A stretch of DNA of 64,000 bases from an uncultured Gilliamella sp. (GCA_946482005.1 CAMLPV010000012.1:1-64000); one strand, 5' to 3'; counted from the stretch's first letter, positions 22,375 through 32,007 are shown. Program-made: numbers and translations. Notes: generated from the sequence alone by a model not told the origin.

Positions 22375-22992
22375 CTAATGATTACAATTACAATTGCCAT
22401 GATTTAGATGCAATAAATGACCCATTTTATTCACTTTTGTTTCTAAATAGTGTTCATTATTTGGATTTTCTCCAACTTCTAATGGTACTCTTTGTACAAT
22501 TTTAATGCCTGACTGTTCAAGCACTTTTATTTTTTCAGGATTATTCGTCAATAAACGAATTTGCGATACACCAAGTAAAGTTAATATATCAGCACACAGA
22601 GTAAAATCACGTTCATCAGCCGCAAAACCCAATTGTTCATTGGCTTCAACGGTATCAAGGCCTTTATCTTGTAGCGCATAAGCTCTGATTTTATTTAGTA
22701 AGCCAATATTACGCCCTTCTTGGCGATGATAAATTAAAATTCCGCGACCTTCTTTAGCTATTTGTTTTAAAGCTGCTTCTAACTGAAAGCCACAGTCACA
22801 ACGCAAACTGAACAAAGCATCCCCAGTTAAACACTCTGAATGAATTCTAGTCAGAACTGGAGCATCGCCAGATATATCACCAAATACTAAAGCTGCATGA
22901 TCTTTCCCTGTTGCAATTTCTTCAAATCCAACAATAGTAAAACTTCCCCATGGTGTTGGTAATTTTGCTTGTGCAACATGTTTTAATTGCAT
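22375..22992 (-). CDS. ribA: GTP cyclohydrolase II
   Basis: First committed step of riboflavin synthesis: GTP to a diaminopyrimidine phosphate, formate and pyrophosphate. It has 205 residues. The zinc-binding cysteines are in [18 protein letters not shown] (about residues 52-67) and the catalytic loop is [11 protein letters not shown]. The start at 22992 ([16 protein letters not shown]) matches E. coli and lies 6 bases after GGAG. It has a short His/Asn/Cys-rich tail (NHGNCNCNH) not found in E. coli, which could bind metal. Divergent from pgpB, as in E. coli. Confidence 0.96.
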   Translation of the reverse strand: MQLKHVAQAKLPTPWGSFTIVGFEEIATGKDHAALVFGDISGDAPVLTRIHSECLTGDALFSLRCDCGFQLEAALKQIAKEGRGILIYHRQEGRNIGLLNKIRAYALQDKGLDTVEANEQLGFAADERDFTLCADILTLLGVSQIRLLTNNPEKIKVLEQSGIKIVQRVPLEVGENPNNEHYLETKVNKMGHLLHLNHGNCNCNH

Positions 22993-23088
22993 TATCATCT
23001 CCGTTTAAATAAAACATAAATAGACTTTTAAAAAAAGCTATCTTCCATGCTAAACTATTTAGCAATTAGTGTTAAATTGAGTCTATAA

Positions 23089-23808
23089 ATGGGGTTTGTA
23101 ATAAAAAAAACAATGGCACCTTTAGCCATTATGTTAGTAGTACCATTAGTTATTATAGCCATAAATTGGCATTGGCAACCAGAATCATTAAATAATACAT
23201 CAAAATATTTTTTCTTTATAACAGAAACTGCAAGTTTTCCTTGGGCGATTATTACATCAACCGTTTTTTTTATGGTATTTTGTTATTCATTACCCAATAA
23301 AACCAAAACAAAGATTATTGCATTATGGTTTTGTCTAGTTTGTGCAATATTAGGTGGGCAAATAGTCAAAACCATTATAAAATCTCAAACAGCAGAATCA
23401 AGACCTTATGTACTTTGGATGGCAAAAGAATTTCATCTTAGTAACAAACAATTTTATTTGTTACCTAAATCAGAAAAACAAAAAATTATTTCTGACAAAT
23501 TAAATAATTCAACCACTATTCCAAAATGGTTAAGTCAGCATTGGCAAAGTGAAACAGGCTATGCGCTACCCTCTGGACATACTTTATTTTCGGCGACATG
23601 GGCATTTCTTGCAATAACATTATTAGGATTTAGACGTCACTATATTATTGTTAACGCAATTATTGTATGGGCATTATTAATTGAAATTAGTCGATTAGCA
23701 TTAGGTATGCATAGCCCGATTGATTTATTATTGGGTATTACACTTGCTTGGATCATTTCATTAATATGCTATTTTTATTCACGAAAATGGCATATAGTAG
23801 ATAGATAA
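23089..23808 (+). CDS. pgpB: Phosphatidylglycerophosphatase B / PAP2 phosphatase
   Basis: Inner-membrane phosphatase acting on phosphatidylglycerol phosphate and undecaprenyl pyrophosphate. It has 239 residues and about 6 membrane helices. The three PAP2 motifs are present: K-x6-RP in KTIIKSQTAESRP (about residue 100), PSGHT (about 163) and SRLALGMHSPID (about 203). Order ribA<>pgpB-lapA-lapB is as in E. coli. Confidence 0.92.
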   Translation: MGFVIKKTMAPLAIMLVVPLVIIAINWHWQPESLNNTSKYFFFITETASFPWAIITSTVFFMVFCYSLPNKTKTKIIALWFCLVCAILGGQIVKTIIKSQTAESRPYVLWMAKEFHLSNKQFYLLPKSEKQKIISDKLNNSTTIPKWLSQHWQSETGYALPSGHTLFSATWAFLAITLLGFRRHYIIVNAIIVWALLIEISRLALGMHSPIDLLLGITLAWIISLICYFYSRKWHIVDR

Positions 23809-23824
23809 TTTTTCAACTGATATT

Positions 23825-23860
23825 TTGTAAAAATGTTTAAGGTTATATAGACGTTTAAGT
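23825..23860 (-). repeat. Copy D of the dispersed 36-bp element
   Basis: Inverted orientation relative to the other three copies. On the minus strand the heptamers are CTTAAAC and CTTAAAC with the same 18-bp phase, followed by ATTTTTACAA. It matches copy A at 29 of 36 bases. It lies in the pgpB-lapA gap, 30 bases before the lapA start. Confidence 0.7.
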
Positions 23861-23890
23861 AAAATTAAAAAAAATATAAAGGTTATTATT

Positions 23891-24202
23891 ATGAAATTTG
23901 TTATATCAATTATATTGATAACTGCTATTTTCACTATATCTATAGCATTAGGTGCATTTAACGGTGAAGTTGTGTCTTTCAATTATTTGTTTGCTAAAAC
24001 AGAACTCCGATTATCAGTTCTTTTAGCTATATTTTTTGGTTCTGGCTTTATTGTAGGTACAATATTAACAGGGATTCTTGTTATAATTTCTAAGCTACAA
24101 CATTCATCCACTAAACGAAAATTGAATAAATTACAAAAAAAGTATGATGATAACCTAACAGATCATCAAAAATTAAGTTTAACTAAAACCAATCAAGAAT
24201 AA
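23891..24202 (+). CDS. lapA: Lipopolysaccharide assembly protein A
   Basis: A small inner-membrane protein (103 residues, DUF1049) with two membrane helices (about 2-22 and 42-65) and a charged, coiled-coil-prone C-terminal tail. It works with LapB to couple lipopolysaccharide synthesis to LpxC turnover. It precedes lapB by 5 bases. The Shine-Dalgarno is AAAGG. Confidence 0.9.
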   Translation: MKFVISIILITAIFTISIALGAFNGEVVSFNYLFAKTELRLSVLLAIFFGSGFIVGTILTGILVIISKLQHSSTKRKLNKLQKKYDDNLTDHQKLSLTKTNQE

Positions 24203-24207
24203 ATATT

Positions 24208-25380
24208 ATGTTTGAACTGTTATTTCTGTTGTTACCTATTGCTGCCGCCTATGGCTGGTATATGGGCGACAGAAATGCAAAACAAAAATATATCAATCAA
24301 TCTAATCGATTGTCACGTGAATATGTAGATGGTCTTAATTTTCTTTTGTCTAACCAGAAAGATAAAGCTGTTGATCTTTTCTTAGATATGCTCAAGGAAG
24401 ACGAAGGTACTCTCGAAGCTCATCTAACTTTAGGTAATTTGTTTCGCTCTCGAGGTGAAATTGATAGAGCCATACGAATTCATCAAGCATTAATGGAAAG
24501 TTCCTCGTTGACATTTGAACAACGTCTTTTAGCCATCCAGCAATTAGGTCGTGATTATATGGGGGCTGGACTCTATGACCGTGCAGAAGAAATGTTTTTG
24601 CAACTCATTGATGAAGAAGATTTTCAACAAAATGCCCTACAACAACTTATCATTATTTATCAATCCACCAGTGAATGGATTAATGCAATTAATGCTGCAA
24701 CTAAACTGGTCAAACTTGGCAACGAAAAATACAAAATATACATTGCTCAATTTTATTGTGAGCTAGCATCCCTCGCAATTGCCAATGATGATCTCGATAA
24801 AGCGTATAGCTTATTACAAAAATCATCAGCAGCGGATCCAAATTGCGCCCGCACATCATTAATGTTAGGAAGAATATTAATAGTTCAAAATAAAACAGAA
24901 GAAGCTATTGAATCACTCAAACAGATATTACAGCAAGATAAAGCTTTCATTGGTGAAGCATTACCTTTATTAAATGAATGCTATAACAAATTGAATAAGC
25001 AAGACGAATTTAAACAGTTTTTACAATTGTGTGTCGATAAAGACACAGGTAATGTGGCTGAACTAATGTTAGCTGACATTATTGAAAAACAAGATGGACT
25101 TGATTCAGCCCAATACTATATGTACCGAGAATTATTAAAGCATCCTAATTTAAAAGGATTTTACCGATTAATGGATTATCACGTAGCCGATGCCGAGCAA
25201 GGGAAAGCCAAAAAAAGCCTTTTATTATTACGTAATATGGTTGGTGAACAAATAAAAGCTGTTCCGAATTATCGATGCCAAAAATGTGGTTTTACTGTTA
25301 ATACTATCTATTGGCTTTGCCCTGCTTGTCGTTCCTGGTCAACCATAAAACCTGTCCGTGATTTTGAACAACATTCCTAA
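24208..25380 (+). CDS. lapB: Lipopolysaccharide assembly protein B
   Basis: Essential regulator that presents LpxC to FtsH and so sets LPS synthesis. It has 390 residues (E. coli 389): an N-terminal membrane anchor (FELLFLLLPIAAAYGWYMG), about nine TPR repeats (about 35-330) and a C-terminal rubredoxin-type metal site with CQKCG and CPAC (about 350-375). The anchor, TPRs and rubredoxin knuckle are all intact. It follows lapA; E. coli then has pyrF, here ycfH follows. Confidence 0.96.
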   Translation: MFELLFLLLPIAAAYGWYMGDRNAKQKYINQSNRLSREYVDGLNFLLSNQKDKAVDLFLDMLKEDEGTLEAHLTLGNLFRSRGEIDRAIRIHQALMESSSLTFEQRLLAIQQLGRDYMGAGLYDRAEEMFLQLIDEEDFQQNALQQLIIIYQSTSEWINAINAATKLVKLGNEKYKIYIAQFYCELASLAIANDDLDKAYSLLQKSSAADPNCARTSLMLGRILIVQNKTEEAIESLKQILQQDKAFIGEALPLLNECYNKLNKQDEFKQFLQLCVDKDTGNVAELMLADIIEKQDGLDSAQYYMYRELLKHPNLKGFYRLMDYHVADAEQGKAKKSLLLLRNMVGEQIKAVPNYRCQKCGFTVNTIYWLCPACRSWSTIKPVRDFEQHS

Positions 25381-25398
25381 AAATAAAAAGAGATTATT

Positions 25399-26181
25399 AT
25401 GTTTTTAATTGATTCTCACTGTCATTTAGATAGTTTAGATTTAAAAAGTAAAACTATTGAAGATGTTTTACAACAAGCTATAAATAATGATGTTAAACAT
25501 TGCTTAAGCGTGGCAACAACATTGTCAGGTTATGAAGCGATGAAGCATCTCCTTATGCCTTTTAAAAATCAATGTTCCTTTTCATGTGGAATTCATCCTC
25601 TTAATTTAGATGATGAAAAATATGATGCAGATCGCTTTCAACGCTTAGCTCAAGAGGATAATGTTGTCGCTTTAGGTGAAACAGGTCTTGATTACTATTA
25701 TCAACAAGATAATTTAGAACAGCAACAAGAAAATTTTAAAGAACATATTCGGTTAGGACGAAAACTAAGTAAACCAGTGATTGTTCATACTCGTAATGCA
25801 AAAGAAGATACTTTAAGAATATTAAAAGATGAACATGCCCATTCTGGTGTATTACACTGTTTCACAGAAGATATTGCTACAGCTAAGCAGTTATTGGATA
25901 TCGGTTTCTACATCTCTTTTTCAGGTATCATTACCTTTAAAAATGCCGAAGCATTACGAGAAGTAGCAAAATATGTACCGCTCGATCGTATTTTAGTCGA
26001 AACGGATTCTCCTTATCTTGCTCCTGTCCCATATCGAGGAAAAGAAAACCAACCCGCATACGTGCGAAAAGTCGCTACTTATCTATCGGCATTAAAAGGT
26101 GTTACTTTAGAAGTGATAGCGAAACATACAACCGACAATTTTTGTCAATTATTCAACTTACAAGGGGTGTTAAATGAATAA
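25399..26181 (+). CDS. ycfH: TatD-family metal-dependent hydrolase YcfH
   Basis: A 260-residue TIM-barrel metallohydrolase of the TatD DNase family. Metal ligands are visible: DSHCHLD near the N-terminus, GETGLDYYY near residue 94, IVHTRNA near 128, LHCF near 153 and ETDSPYLAPVPYRG near 201. The closest fit is E. coli YcfH rather than TatD. DNA or D-aminoacyl-tRNA substrates are reported for relatives; the substrate here is not determined. It overlaps roxA by 8 bases. Confidence 0.9.
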   Translation: MFLIDSHCHLDSLDLKSKTIEDVLQQAINNDVKHCLSVATTLSGYEAMKHLLMPFKNQCSFSCGIHPLNLDDEKYDADRFQRLAQEDNVVALGETGLDYYYQQDNLEQQQENFKEHIRLGRKLSKPVIVHTRNAKEDTLRILKDEHAHSGVLHCFTEDIATAKQLLDIGFYISFSGIITFKNAEALREVAKYVPLDRILVETDSPYLAPVPYRGKENQPAYVRKVATYLSALKGVTLEVIAKHTTDNFCQLFNLQGVLNE

Positions 26182-27289
26182 TAAATTAAATATAGATTGG
26201 GATGACTTCTTAACAAATTATTGGCAAAAAAAGCCAGTGATATTACGCAAAGCTTTTAGTCATTTTATTGATCCAATCACCCCTGATGAACTTGCTGGGT
26301 TGGCAATGGAAGAAGAGATTGAAAGCCGAATTGTTACCAATAAAAATGGCAATTGGGATGCTAAATTTGGTCCTTTTTATGATTTTAATAACTTAGGCGA
26401 GGATCACTGGAGTTTATTAGTTCAAGCGGTTGATCACTGGCACGAACAAGCTGCAACTTTAGTCGATCCATTTAAATGTATCCCACAATGGCAATTTGAA
26501 GATCTAATGATTTCTTATGCTACACAAGGTGCAGGTGTAGGTCCACATATCGATAATTACGATGTTTTTATTATTCAAGGTATGGGGCGTCGACGTTGGC
26601 AAGTTGGTGATCGTAATCCTAATTATAAACAATTCAGTGCCCATAAAGCGTTATTACATGTTGAAGATTATCAACCTATTATTGATGAAGAGATTACTTC
26701 TGGTGATATTTTATATATTCCAATTGGTTTTCCGCATAATGGTGTATCAATCGGTGAATCACTAAGTTATTCTGTTGGTTTTAGAACGCAAACATCACAA
26801 GAAATGCTAAGTGGCTTTGCAGATTATATTATTGATAATTTACCAAATGGGATTTTCTACCAAGATCCAAATCTAAAATTACCTAAAGATCCCTACCGTA
26901 TACAACCTTATGAATTAACCAAATTACAAGATCAAATCATTGATTTAATCAAAACACCCGATCTTTTTAACGATTGGTTTGGTAAACATATCACTTTACC
27001 GATGCACGAACTTAATATTGTCCCTGTTGAACCTCCCTATGAATATGATGAATTTAAAACAATTCTACAAACAGGAGCAGAATTATTCCGTGTACCAAGT
27101 ATCCGAATTCTTAAAGTTGGCGATTTTGGTTATATTCATGGTGAAAAAATAGAGTTACCTATGTCTGTTATTGATATACTTTGTCAAAACGAAATACTCA
27201 GTTATGAACATTTACAAAATGAAGAAATACAACAAGTATTGCTTAATTTTGTTAATAAAGGCTATTGGTATTTTATTGATGAACAATAA
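26174..27289 (+). CDS. roxA: Ribosomal protein uL16 arginine hydroxylase (JmjC oxygenase)
   Basis: Fe(II)/2-oxoglutarate oxygenase that hydroxylates an arginine of ribosomal protein L16 (E. coli RoxA/YcfD). It has 371 residues (E. coli 373). The JmjC iron triad is visible as HID in GPHIDNYDVFIIQG (about residue 123) and the distal His in YIPIGFPHNGVS (about 189). The C-terminal dimerisation and winged-helix part is present. It overlaps ycfH by 8 bases. Confidence 0.93.
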   Translation: MNNKLNIDWDDFLTNYWQKKPVILRKAFSHFIDPITPDELAGLAMEEEIESRIVTNKNGNWDAKFGPFYDFNNLGEDHWSLLVQAVDHWHEQAATLVDPFKCIPQWQFEDLMISYATQGAGVGPHIDNYDVFIIQGMGRRRWQVGDRNPNYKQFSAHKALLHVEDYQPIIDEEITSGDILYIPIGFPHNGVSIGESLSYSVGFRTQTSQEMLSGFADYIIDNLPNGIFYQDPNLKLPKDPYRIQPYELTKLQDQIIDLIKTPDLFNDWFGKHITLPMHELNIVPVEPPYEYDEFKTILQTGAELFRVPSIRILKVGDFGYIHGEKIELPMSVIDILCQNEILSYEHLQNEEIQQVLLNFVNKGYWYFIDEQ

Positions 27290-27295
27290 TATTAT

Positions 27296-27324
27296 TTATC
27301 CGCCGATAATAAATCGGTGGATAA
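27296..27324 (+). terminator. Hairpin after roxA
   Basis: Stem TTATCCGCCGAT / ATCGGTGGATAA (one G-T pair) with a 5-base loop, 7 bases after the stop, followed by a moderately T-rich stretch. Confidence 0.7.
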
Positions 27325-27475
27325 AATAACCTTTTTAAGCTTTAGACTTGGCTTTTTTTAAGTTTTAAGTATATACTTTGCCCCGCTTTAGATTACCCCC
27401 CGTTTAATGGCAAATTAAACATCACAAAATGCTAACTTTTAGCAAAAAATCTATTTTCAATTACTAGAGGTATAC

Positions 27476-28711
27476 ATGAAAACTGAATCAAACTCAGTCA
27501 AGCAAGTTGAAAGTGAAAAAGCAACACCATACCAAAAGAAAACGCTTTTTGCATCGACTGTCGGTTATGCATTAGATGGCATGGATATGATGATTTTAGG
27601 TGTCTGTTTTAGCCTAATTTCGGTTTCTTTTAATTTATCCAAAACCGATCTAGGGACATTAACTTCTGTAACCTTACTTGGTGCTGTATTAGGAGGCATT
27701 TTATTTGGTGTTTTAGCGGATAAATATGGTCGAGTACGTGTGTTTTCATGGACTATATTAATCTTTTCTTTATTCACCGGTTTATGTGCAATATCCCCCA
27801 ATTATGAAAGTTTTTTAATTTTCCGTTTTTTAAGTGGTTTAGGTCTTGGGGGTGAGTTTGGCATTGGTATGACACTCGTATCAGAAAGTTGGCCAAAGCA
27901 CAAGCGTTCACGAGCAACATCGATTGTTGCGTTAGGTTTTCAAGCTGGTATTATCCTTTCTACTTTAACTGTCAATTTCGTTGGGCAAGCTTATGGTTGG
28001 CGATGGGCTTTTGCCGTCGGGGTATTACCTGCACTATTTGTTGCTTGGACTCGAAAAGGCCTAGAAGAGCCAGAAATTTGGCAAAATTTAAAAGATCAGA
28101 ATAAAAATGAAATTGCGGTTGGTAAATTGTTTAAAACACCAAAAACCACTGCAACCACTATTGGTTTAACAATTGCATGTGCAGTGCAAAATTTTGGGTT
28201 TTATGGTTTGATGGTTTGGATGCCAAGTATGATTGCTTCTGAACTAAAATTACCATTTAAAGATACTCTGTATTGGACTATTTCAACCACTATTGGTATG
28301 TCATTAGGTATTTTAATTTTTGGTTGGCTTTGCGATAAATTTGGTCGCCGCCCGTCATATATTATATTCCTTTTAATCTCAGCAATATCTATTTGGTTCT
28401 ATTTCCAACAAACTGATATGATAATATTAATTATATTTGGTTCAGCAATTGGCTTTTTTGTTAATGGTATGATGGGTGGATACGGTGCCCTACTTGCCGA
28501 ACATTATCCTACCGATGCCCGTTCAAGCGCTGAAAATATTATTTTTAATGTAGGACGAGGAATTGCTGGCATATCACAAGTTCTAATTGCTTATTTCGCA
28601 ACGGTGTATTCAATTAGCTACGCATTAGCTCTATTATCCGCTACGTATCTATTATCAGCCGCAGCTTTTGTATTTCTCATACCAGAAACCAAAGGTAAAG
28701 CTTTAGAATAA
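27476..28711 (+). CDS. MFS transporter, sugar-acid/aromatic-acid symporter-like
   Basis: A 411-residue major facilitator with about 12 membrane helices. The loop 2-3 signature is GVLADKYGRVR (about 81-91), repeated in the second half as GWLCDKFGRRPS. The early motif ALDGMDMMILG and RFLSGLGLGGEFG resemble the NanT/aromatic-acid-proton-symporter branches, which carry organic anions. I cannot assign a substrate. It is a single-gene unit with a hairpin after it. Confidence 0.85.
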   Translation: MKTESNSVKQVESEKATPYQKKTLFASTVGYALDGMDMMILGVCFSLISVSFNLSKTDLGTLTSVTLLGAVLGGILFGVLADKYGRVRVFSWTILIFSLFTGLCAISPNYESFLIFRFLSGLGLGGEFGIGMTLVSESWPKHKRSRATSIVALGFQAGIILSTLTVNFVGQAYGWRWAFAVGVLPALFVAWTRKGLEEPEIWQNLKDQNKNEIAVGKLFKTPKTTATTIGLTIACAVQNFGFYGLMVWMPSMIASELKLPFKDTLYWTISTTIGMSLGILIFGWLCDKFGRRPSYIIFLLISAISIWFYFQQTDMIILIIFGSAIGFFVNGMMGGYGALLAEHYPTDARSSAENIIFNVGRGIAGISQVLIAYFATVYSISYALALLSATYLLSAAAFVFLIPETKGKALE

Positions 28712-28724
28712 AAGGGTAAAACTA

Positions 28725-28744
28725 AACAGGGCTATTGCCCTGTT
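28725..28744 (+). terminator. Terminator after the MFS gene
   Basis: Perfect 8-bp stem AACAGGGC-TATT-GCCCTGTT between the MFS gene (plus) and the convergent lipoprotein gene. Confidence 0.7.
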
Positions 28745-28790
28745 AATATAATAGAATATTGATAACTATTTAAATTAATAAATTGCAACT

Positions 28791-29213
28791 TTAGTTAGTA
28801 TTACATAAAGCAGGTGTCAATTTTACGCTAAATAATTTTTCATCATCAATATAATAATTGTGAATAGCGCCATTTGGAAAAGCATCCCGAAACTCTTTAA
28901 CTTGCTGATTGTCAGTACAATAAAATTTCTTCAAATTTTCAGACGTCATTTTTTCTGTTTCAGGAATTTGTAATTGGTCTTTAGATGCCTTAATAACATA
29001 TCGATAATTAATAGAATTATCATCTTTAAAAATATCTACTAAACTAGTTACGGAATCAACTTGATAAGGAAGAGATTTTTTCGCATCACTAATAATTATG
29101 TCTTGTATTTTAGTAAGCTTTTCTGCTTCATCTTTTTTTGCTTTCTCACTGTTATCACAACCAAACAATCCTAGACTTATTAAAACTAATGTTGTTATTT
29201 TTATAACTTTCAT
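28791..29213 (-). CDS. Small lipoprotein, paralogue of 29696-30223
   Basis: A 140-residue protein of unknown function with a lipoprotein signal (LGLFGC, lipid Cys19) and Asp at +2, which in enterics keeps lipoproteins in the inner membrane. The C-terminal domain shares with its neighbour a SLVDI/TLVDV stretch, a YC at Cys99, FPNGAIHNYY and a terminal Cys137. The two cysteines are 38 residues apart in both proteins, so a disulfide is likely. GAGGAA precedes the start. I do not recognise the family. Confidence 0.75.
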   Translation of the reverse strand: MKVIKITTLVLISLGLFGCDNSEKAKKDEAEKLTKIQDIIISDAKKSLPYQVDSVTSLVDIFKDDNSINYRYVIKASKDQLQIPETEKMTSENLKKFYCTDNQQVKEFRDAFPNGAIHNYYIDDEKLFSVKLTPALCNTN

Positions 29214-29695
29214 ATTTATTCCTCAATTATTCATATTTTCAATATTATCAGATACTTTCTTAAGTATGTTTATGTATATAAAATATTGCTCTCTGTTAAT
29301 CTCATTTAAAATTACAATCTAATAACAACATATTTATAATTTATAAAACTGGTTAACTTTTATAAATAAACCTAAATAGCCTAAAATTGTTTTACATTAA
29401 AAACATCACAATTAAAAAGCATCCTAACTTTTAAAAAAAGTGTGACTTATTGTACAAAATAGCGGCTAAAACTCAATAATTATTAGCTATATGCTTAAAA
29501 TAAAAATTAAATTTCTTGTCTACCTTTTTTAAATGCAAATTCAAACAAACTCAGGCGTATAACACATTGACAAAACACAAAATTATTTACGTAATTATTC
29601 ATTCCTTTTTAAACAAAATGATGCAATTTTTGTTTCTAATTGAAATAAAAGGGCTCTAACGGCCCTTTTATTAACAATAATTGATAAGTACAAAA
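29214..29695. other. AT-rich gap between the two lipoprotein genes
   Basis: 482 bases with no credible gene. It contains the terminator for the upstream paralogue at 29647-29669 and presumably the promoter of the 28791-29213 gene; I could not pick out a convincing -35/-10 pair. Confidence 0.6.
29647..29669 (-). terminator. Terminator of the upstream lipoprotein gene
   Basis: Stem AAAAGGGC / GCCCTTTT with a 7-base loop, then T-rich on the minus strand. Confidence 0.8.
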
Positions 29696-30223
29696 TTATT
29701 TAGCATCACAATCACTAGGTTTTAAATCAAGTGTTAAAACTTTTTCTCCATTTAGGTAATAATTATGGCTAGCGCCATTTGGAAAAACTAATTTTATGGC
29801 GTTGGTAGTCGCATCTTTACTACAATAAAGGGTATGCAAACCATTTAAAATATTTTTTTGATTGCTTTCAGCTTGAAATGCGTCTTTAGTTATATTTTTT
29901 ACATCATATTTATAACTAATAATATCGTTTCCTTTTGTTACATCGACCAATGTTGAGTTTTGATCAACATCCAAAGGTAATTTTAAACTTAAACCTTTGA
30001 TTATTGCATCTTGAGCAAGACTATAATTACCATCTTTTAAATTATTGAGTGCATCTTGAGTTGCAGATTTGGTTTGTTCATATAATTCTGCTACTTTATC
30101 GCTAACCTTTGAACTCGTTTGCTCAACTTGTTCTTTGATATTATTGACTGTTGGTTTTGAATTATCACAATTTACTAAAAAAAGCCCCATCATTGCCAAA
30201 GTAATTACTTTAAATGTTCTCAT
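29696..30223 (-). CDS. Small lipoprotein with helical stalk
   Basis: A 175-residue unknown lipoprotein: signal ending LFLVNC (lipid Cys19, with an unusual Asn before it), Asp at +2, a Lys/Glu/Ser-rich probably helical segment (about 26-62) absent from the shorter paralogue, then the shared domain with Cys134, FPNGASHNYY and Cys172. AAGGG precedes the start, and it has its own terminator. The pair at 28791-30223 looks like a tandem duplication followed by divergence. Function unknown. Confidence 0.75.
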   Translation of the reverse strand: MRTFKVITLAMMGLFLVNCDNSKPTVNNIKEQVEQTSSKVSDKVAELYEQTKSATQDALNNLKDGNYSLAQDAIIKGLSLKLPLDVDQNSTLVDVTKGNDIISYKYDVKNITKDAFQAESNQKNILNGLHTLYCSKDATTNAIKLVFPNGASHNYYLNGEKVLTLDLKPSDCDAK

Positions 30224-30318
30224 TGTTCTGCCCTTATTGGTTATAAGTTCCGTATAGTTACTATTATGGTTTTGTATAATAGTGGTTAATTTAAAAGGAA
30301 ATTAATTACTCAAACATG

Positions 30319-30351
30319 CAGTAAAAAGGCTTTTATGAGCCCTTTTACTGT
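30319..30351 (-). terminator. Terminator after yghA
   Basis: Imperfect stem CAGTAAAAAGGCT / AGCCCTTTTACTG directly after the yghA stop on the minus strand. Confidence 0.75.
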
Positions 30352-30359
30352 AAAAAATA

Positions 30360-31247
30360 TTAATTAATATGCATACCGCCCGTTACACCATATGTTTCAG
30401 CTGTGGTATAACTTGACTCTTCAGAAGCTAGATGTACATATACACCGGCAAGTTCAACAGGTTGTCCTGCACGTTGTAATGGTGTTTGTTTACCAAATTC
30501 AGGGATAACGTCACTCGGTTGACCGCCACAGATTTGTAATGGCGTCCAAACTGGTCCTGGCGCTACACAGTTAACACGAATACCTTTGCTGCTTAACTGG
30601 TTAGCTAAGCCACGGGTAAAGGCAATAATTGCAGTTTTAGTTGCTGCATAATCTAATAAATTGCCACTTGGTTGATAAGCTTGAACAGAGGAGGTAGTAA
30701 TAATGGTTGACCCAGGTTTTAAATACCCTAAAGCCGCTTTAGTAACCCAAAAAAGTGAAAATACGTTTATTTCGAATGTTTTTTTAATTTGTTCTGTGGT
30801 CAGTTCCATTATATCTTCCACAGCAGTTTGCTTGCCAGCAACTAGTGTTAAATTATCTAATCCCCCCAACTTTTGATGTGCTTGTTCAACTAATTTTTTA
30901 CAAAATGCCTCATCACTTAAATCACCTGGAATTAATACCGCTTTACGACCAACGGCTTCTATAACCTTAGCCACATCTTCAGCATCTTTTTGTTCATAAG
31001 GAAGATAATTTATTGCCACATCAGCACCTTCTTTTGCATAAGCAATAGCCGCCGCTCGTCCAATACCTGAATCACCACCTGTTACTAACATTTTGCGACC
31101 TTCTAAACGACCATGACCTTGATAGGTTTTTTCACCACAATCAGGAATCGGATCCATTTCACACTGTAGAGCGGGTGCTGCTTGTTTTTGTTTTGGAAAT
31201 TTACCATGATGGTATTTTGTAAGAGGATTACAAATTTGTTTACTCAT
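30360..31247 (-). CDS. yghA: NADP+-dependent short-chain aldehyde reductase YghA
   Basis: A 295-residue short-chain dehydrogenase close to E. coli YghA (294), an aldehyde reductase. After a family-specific N-terminal extension (about 45 residues), the cofactor motif is [13 protein letters not shown], the catalytic Ser is in [12 protein letters not shown] and the catalytic Tyr/Lys are in DYAATKTA. A monocistronic unit: it has its own Shine-Dalgarno (TAGGAG) and terminator. Confidence 0.92.
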   Translation of the reverse strand: MSKQICNPLTKYHHGKFPKQKQAAPALQCEMDPIPDCGEKTYQGHGRLEGRKMLVTGGDSGIGRAAAIAYAKEGADVAINYLPYEQKDAEDVAKVIEAVGRKAVLIPGDLSDEAFCKKLVEQAHQKLGGLDNLTLVAGKQTAVEDIMELTTEQIKKTFEINVFSLFWVTKAALGYLKPGSTIITTSSVQAYQPSGNLLDYAATKTAIIAFTRGLANQLSSKGIRVNCVAPGPVWTPLQICGGQPSDVIPEFGKQTPLQRAGQPVELAGVYVHLASEESSYTTAETYGVTGGMHIN

Positions 31248-31860
31248 TATATTCTCCTAAGTTAACTATGTATTTGTACACAAATTCAATATAACTTAAA
31301 TAAAATCAATTAGTAATCACAAAATCCTATTGTTAAGCCTATTTTACATCTTTAAAATAACCAATTAATTCAATAAATTATATTTAATAACTATAAAATT
31401 TGAATATTTGTTTCTTAAAGCTAAATCATGTTGCTTAATGGTATCCTCTGTCTATTTAAGTTAATGAATAAAAAGAGGCAGAATATTATAAAAGGTGGCA
31501 TTCCTTGATTGGCTTGGCGGGGTCACTGAAAGTAGTATTACCAAAGCCATGAGTGTTGCATAATCTTGCACCTCTTCCAGTTTAGCAAATTAATTTTAAC
31601 TAAGCTAGTTATTACAAATTTTGCATTTGTAATCCGATTTATTGATAAATTTATATAAAGAAGATTAAATGCCTTTATAGTAATTAAAACAGCTTTAACA
31701 ATGATTAACCAAACCAACTTTAATATCTGTTTTTCTTTATCTAACCATAATTAGATATTTGTTTTCCAAAGCTATAATTAAACAATGATAAAATACTAAT
31801 TATTATTCAATGTGTCGTATTAACCTACCAAAATCATGTTTTTATATTGAAACGTTTTAT

Positions 31861-31896
31861 ACTGAAATGCATAGTTAACCTGAAACTTTTTTACAA
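31861..31896 (+). repeat. Copy B of the dispersed 36-bp element
   Basis: Heptamers CTGAAAT and CTGAAAC at the 18-bp phase, then TTTTTTACAA. It matches copy A at 29 of 36 and copy C at 27 of 36. A further TTGAAAC lies just upstream near 31848. It lies 37 bases before the ilvL -35 candidate. Confidence 0.7.
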
Positions 31897-31932
31897 TCCA
31901 TTTCTAACACGTTATAAAAGCGAAAAAAATAG

Positions 31933-31960
31933 TTGCACTTTTTTTAAAAACGAGTATTTT
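31933..31960 (+). promoter_or_regulatory. Promoter candidate for ilvLGMEDA
   Basis: TTGCAC, 16-base spacer, TATTTT. Transcription would begin about 40 bases before the ilvL start. Confidence 0.45.
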
Positions 31961-32007
31961 GTTTAAAATAATTTTTAAAATGACGAAAAAGTTTATTAAC
32001 ACATATT

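Larger units (their letters stand above)
31248..32007. other. Long regulatory gap upstream of ilvL
   Basis: About 760 bases. It contains the element copy B at 31861-31896, the ilvL promoter candidate at 31933-31960, and an unexplained less AT-rich patch at 31441-31600 with a 22-codon frame on the plus strand (31496-31563, reading FLDWLGGVTESSITKAMSVA in its last 20 residues) that looks like a small-gene remnant. I found no gene of normal size. Confidence 0.55.
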
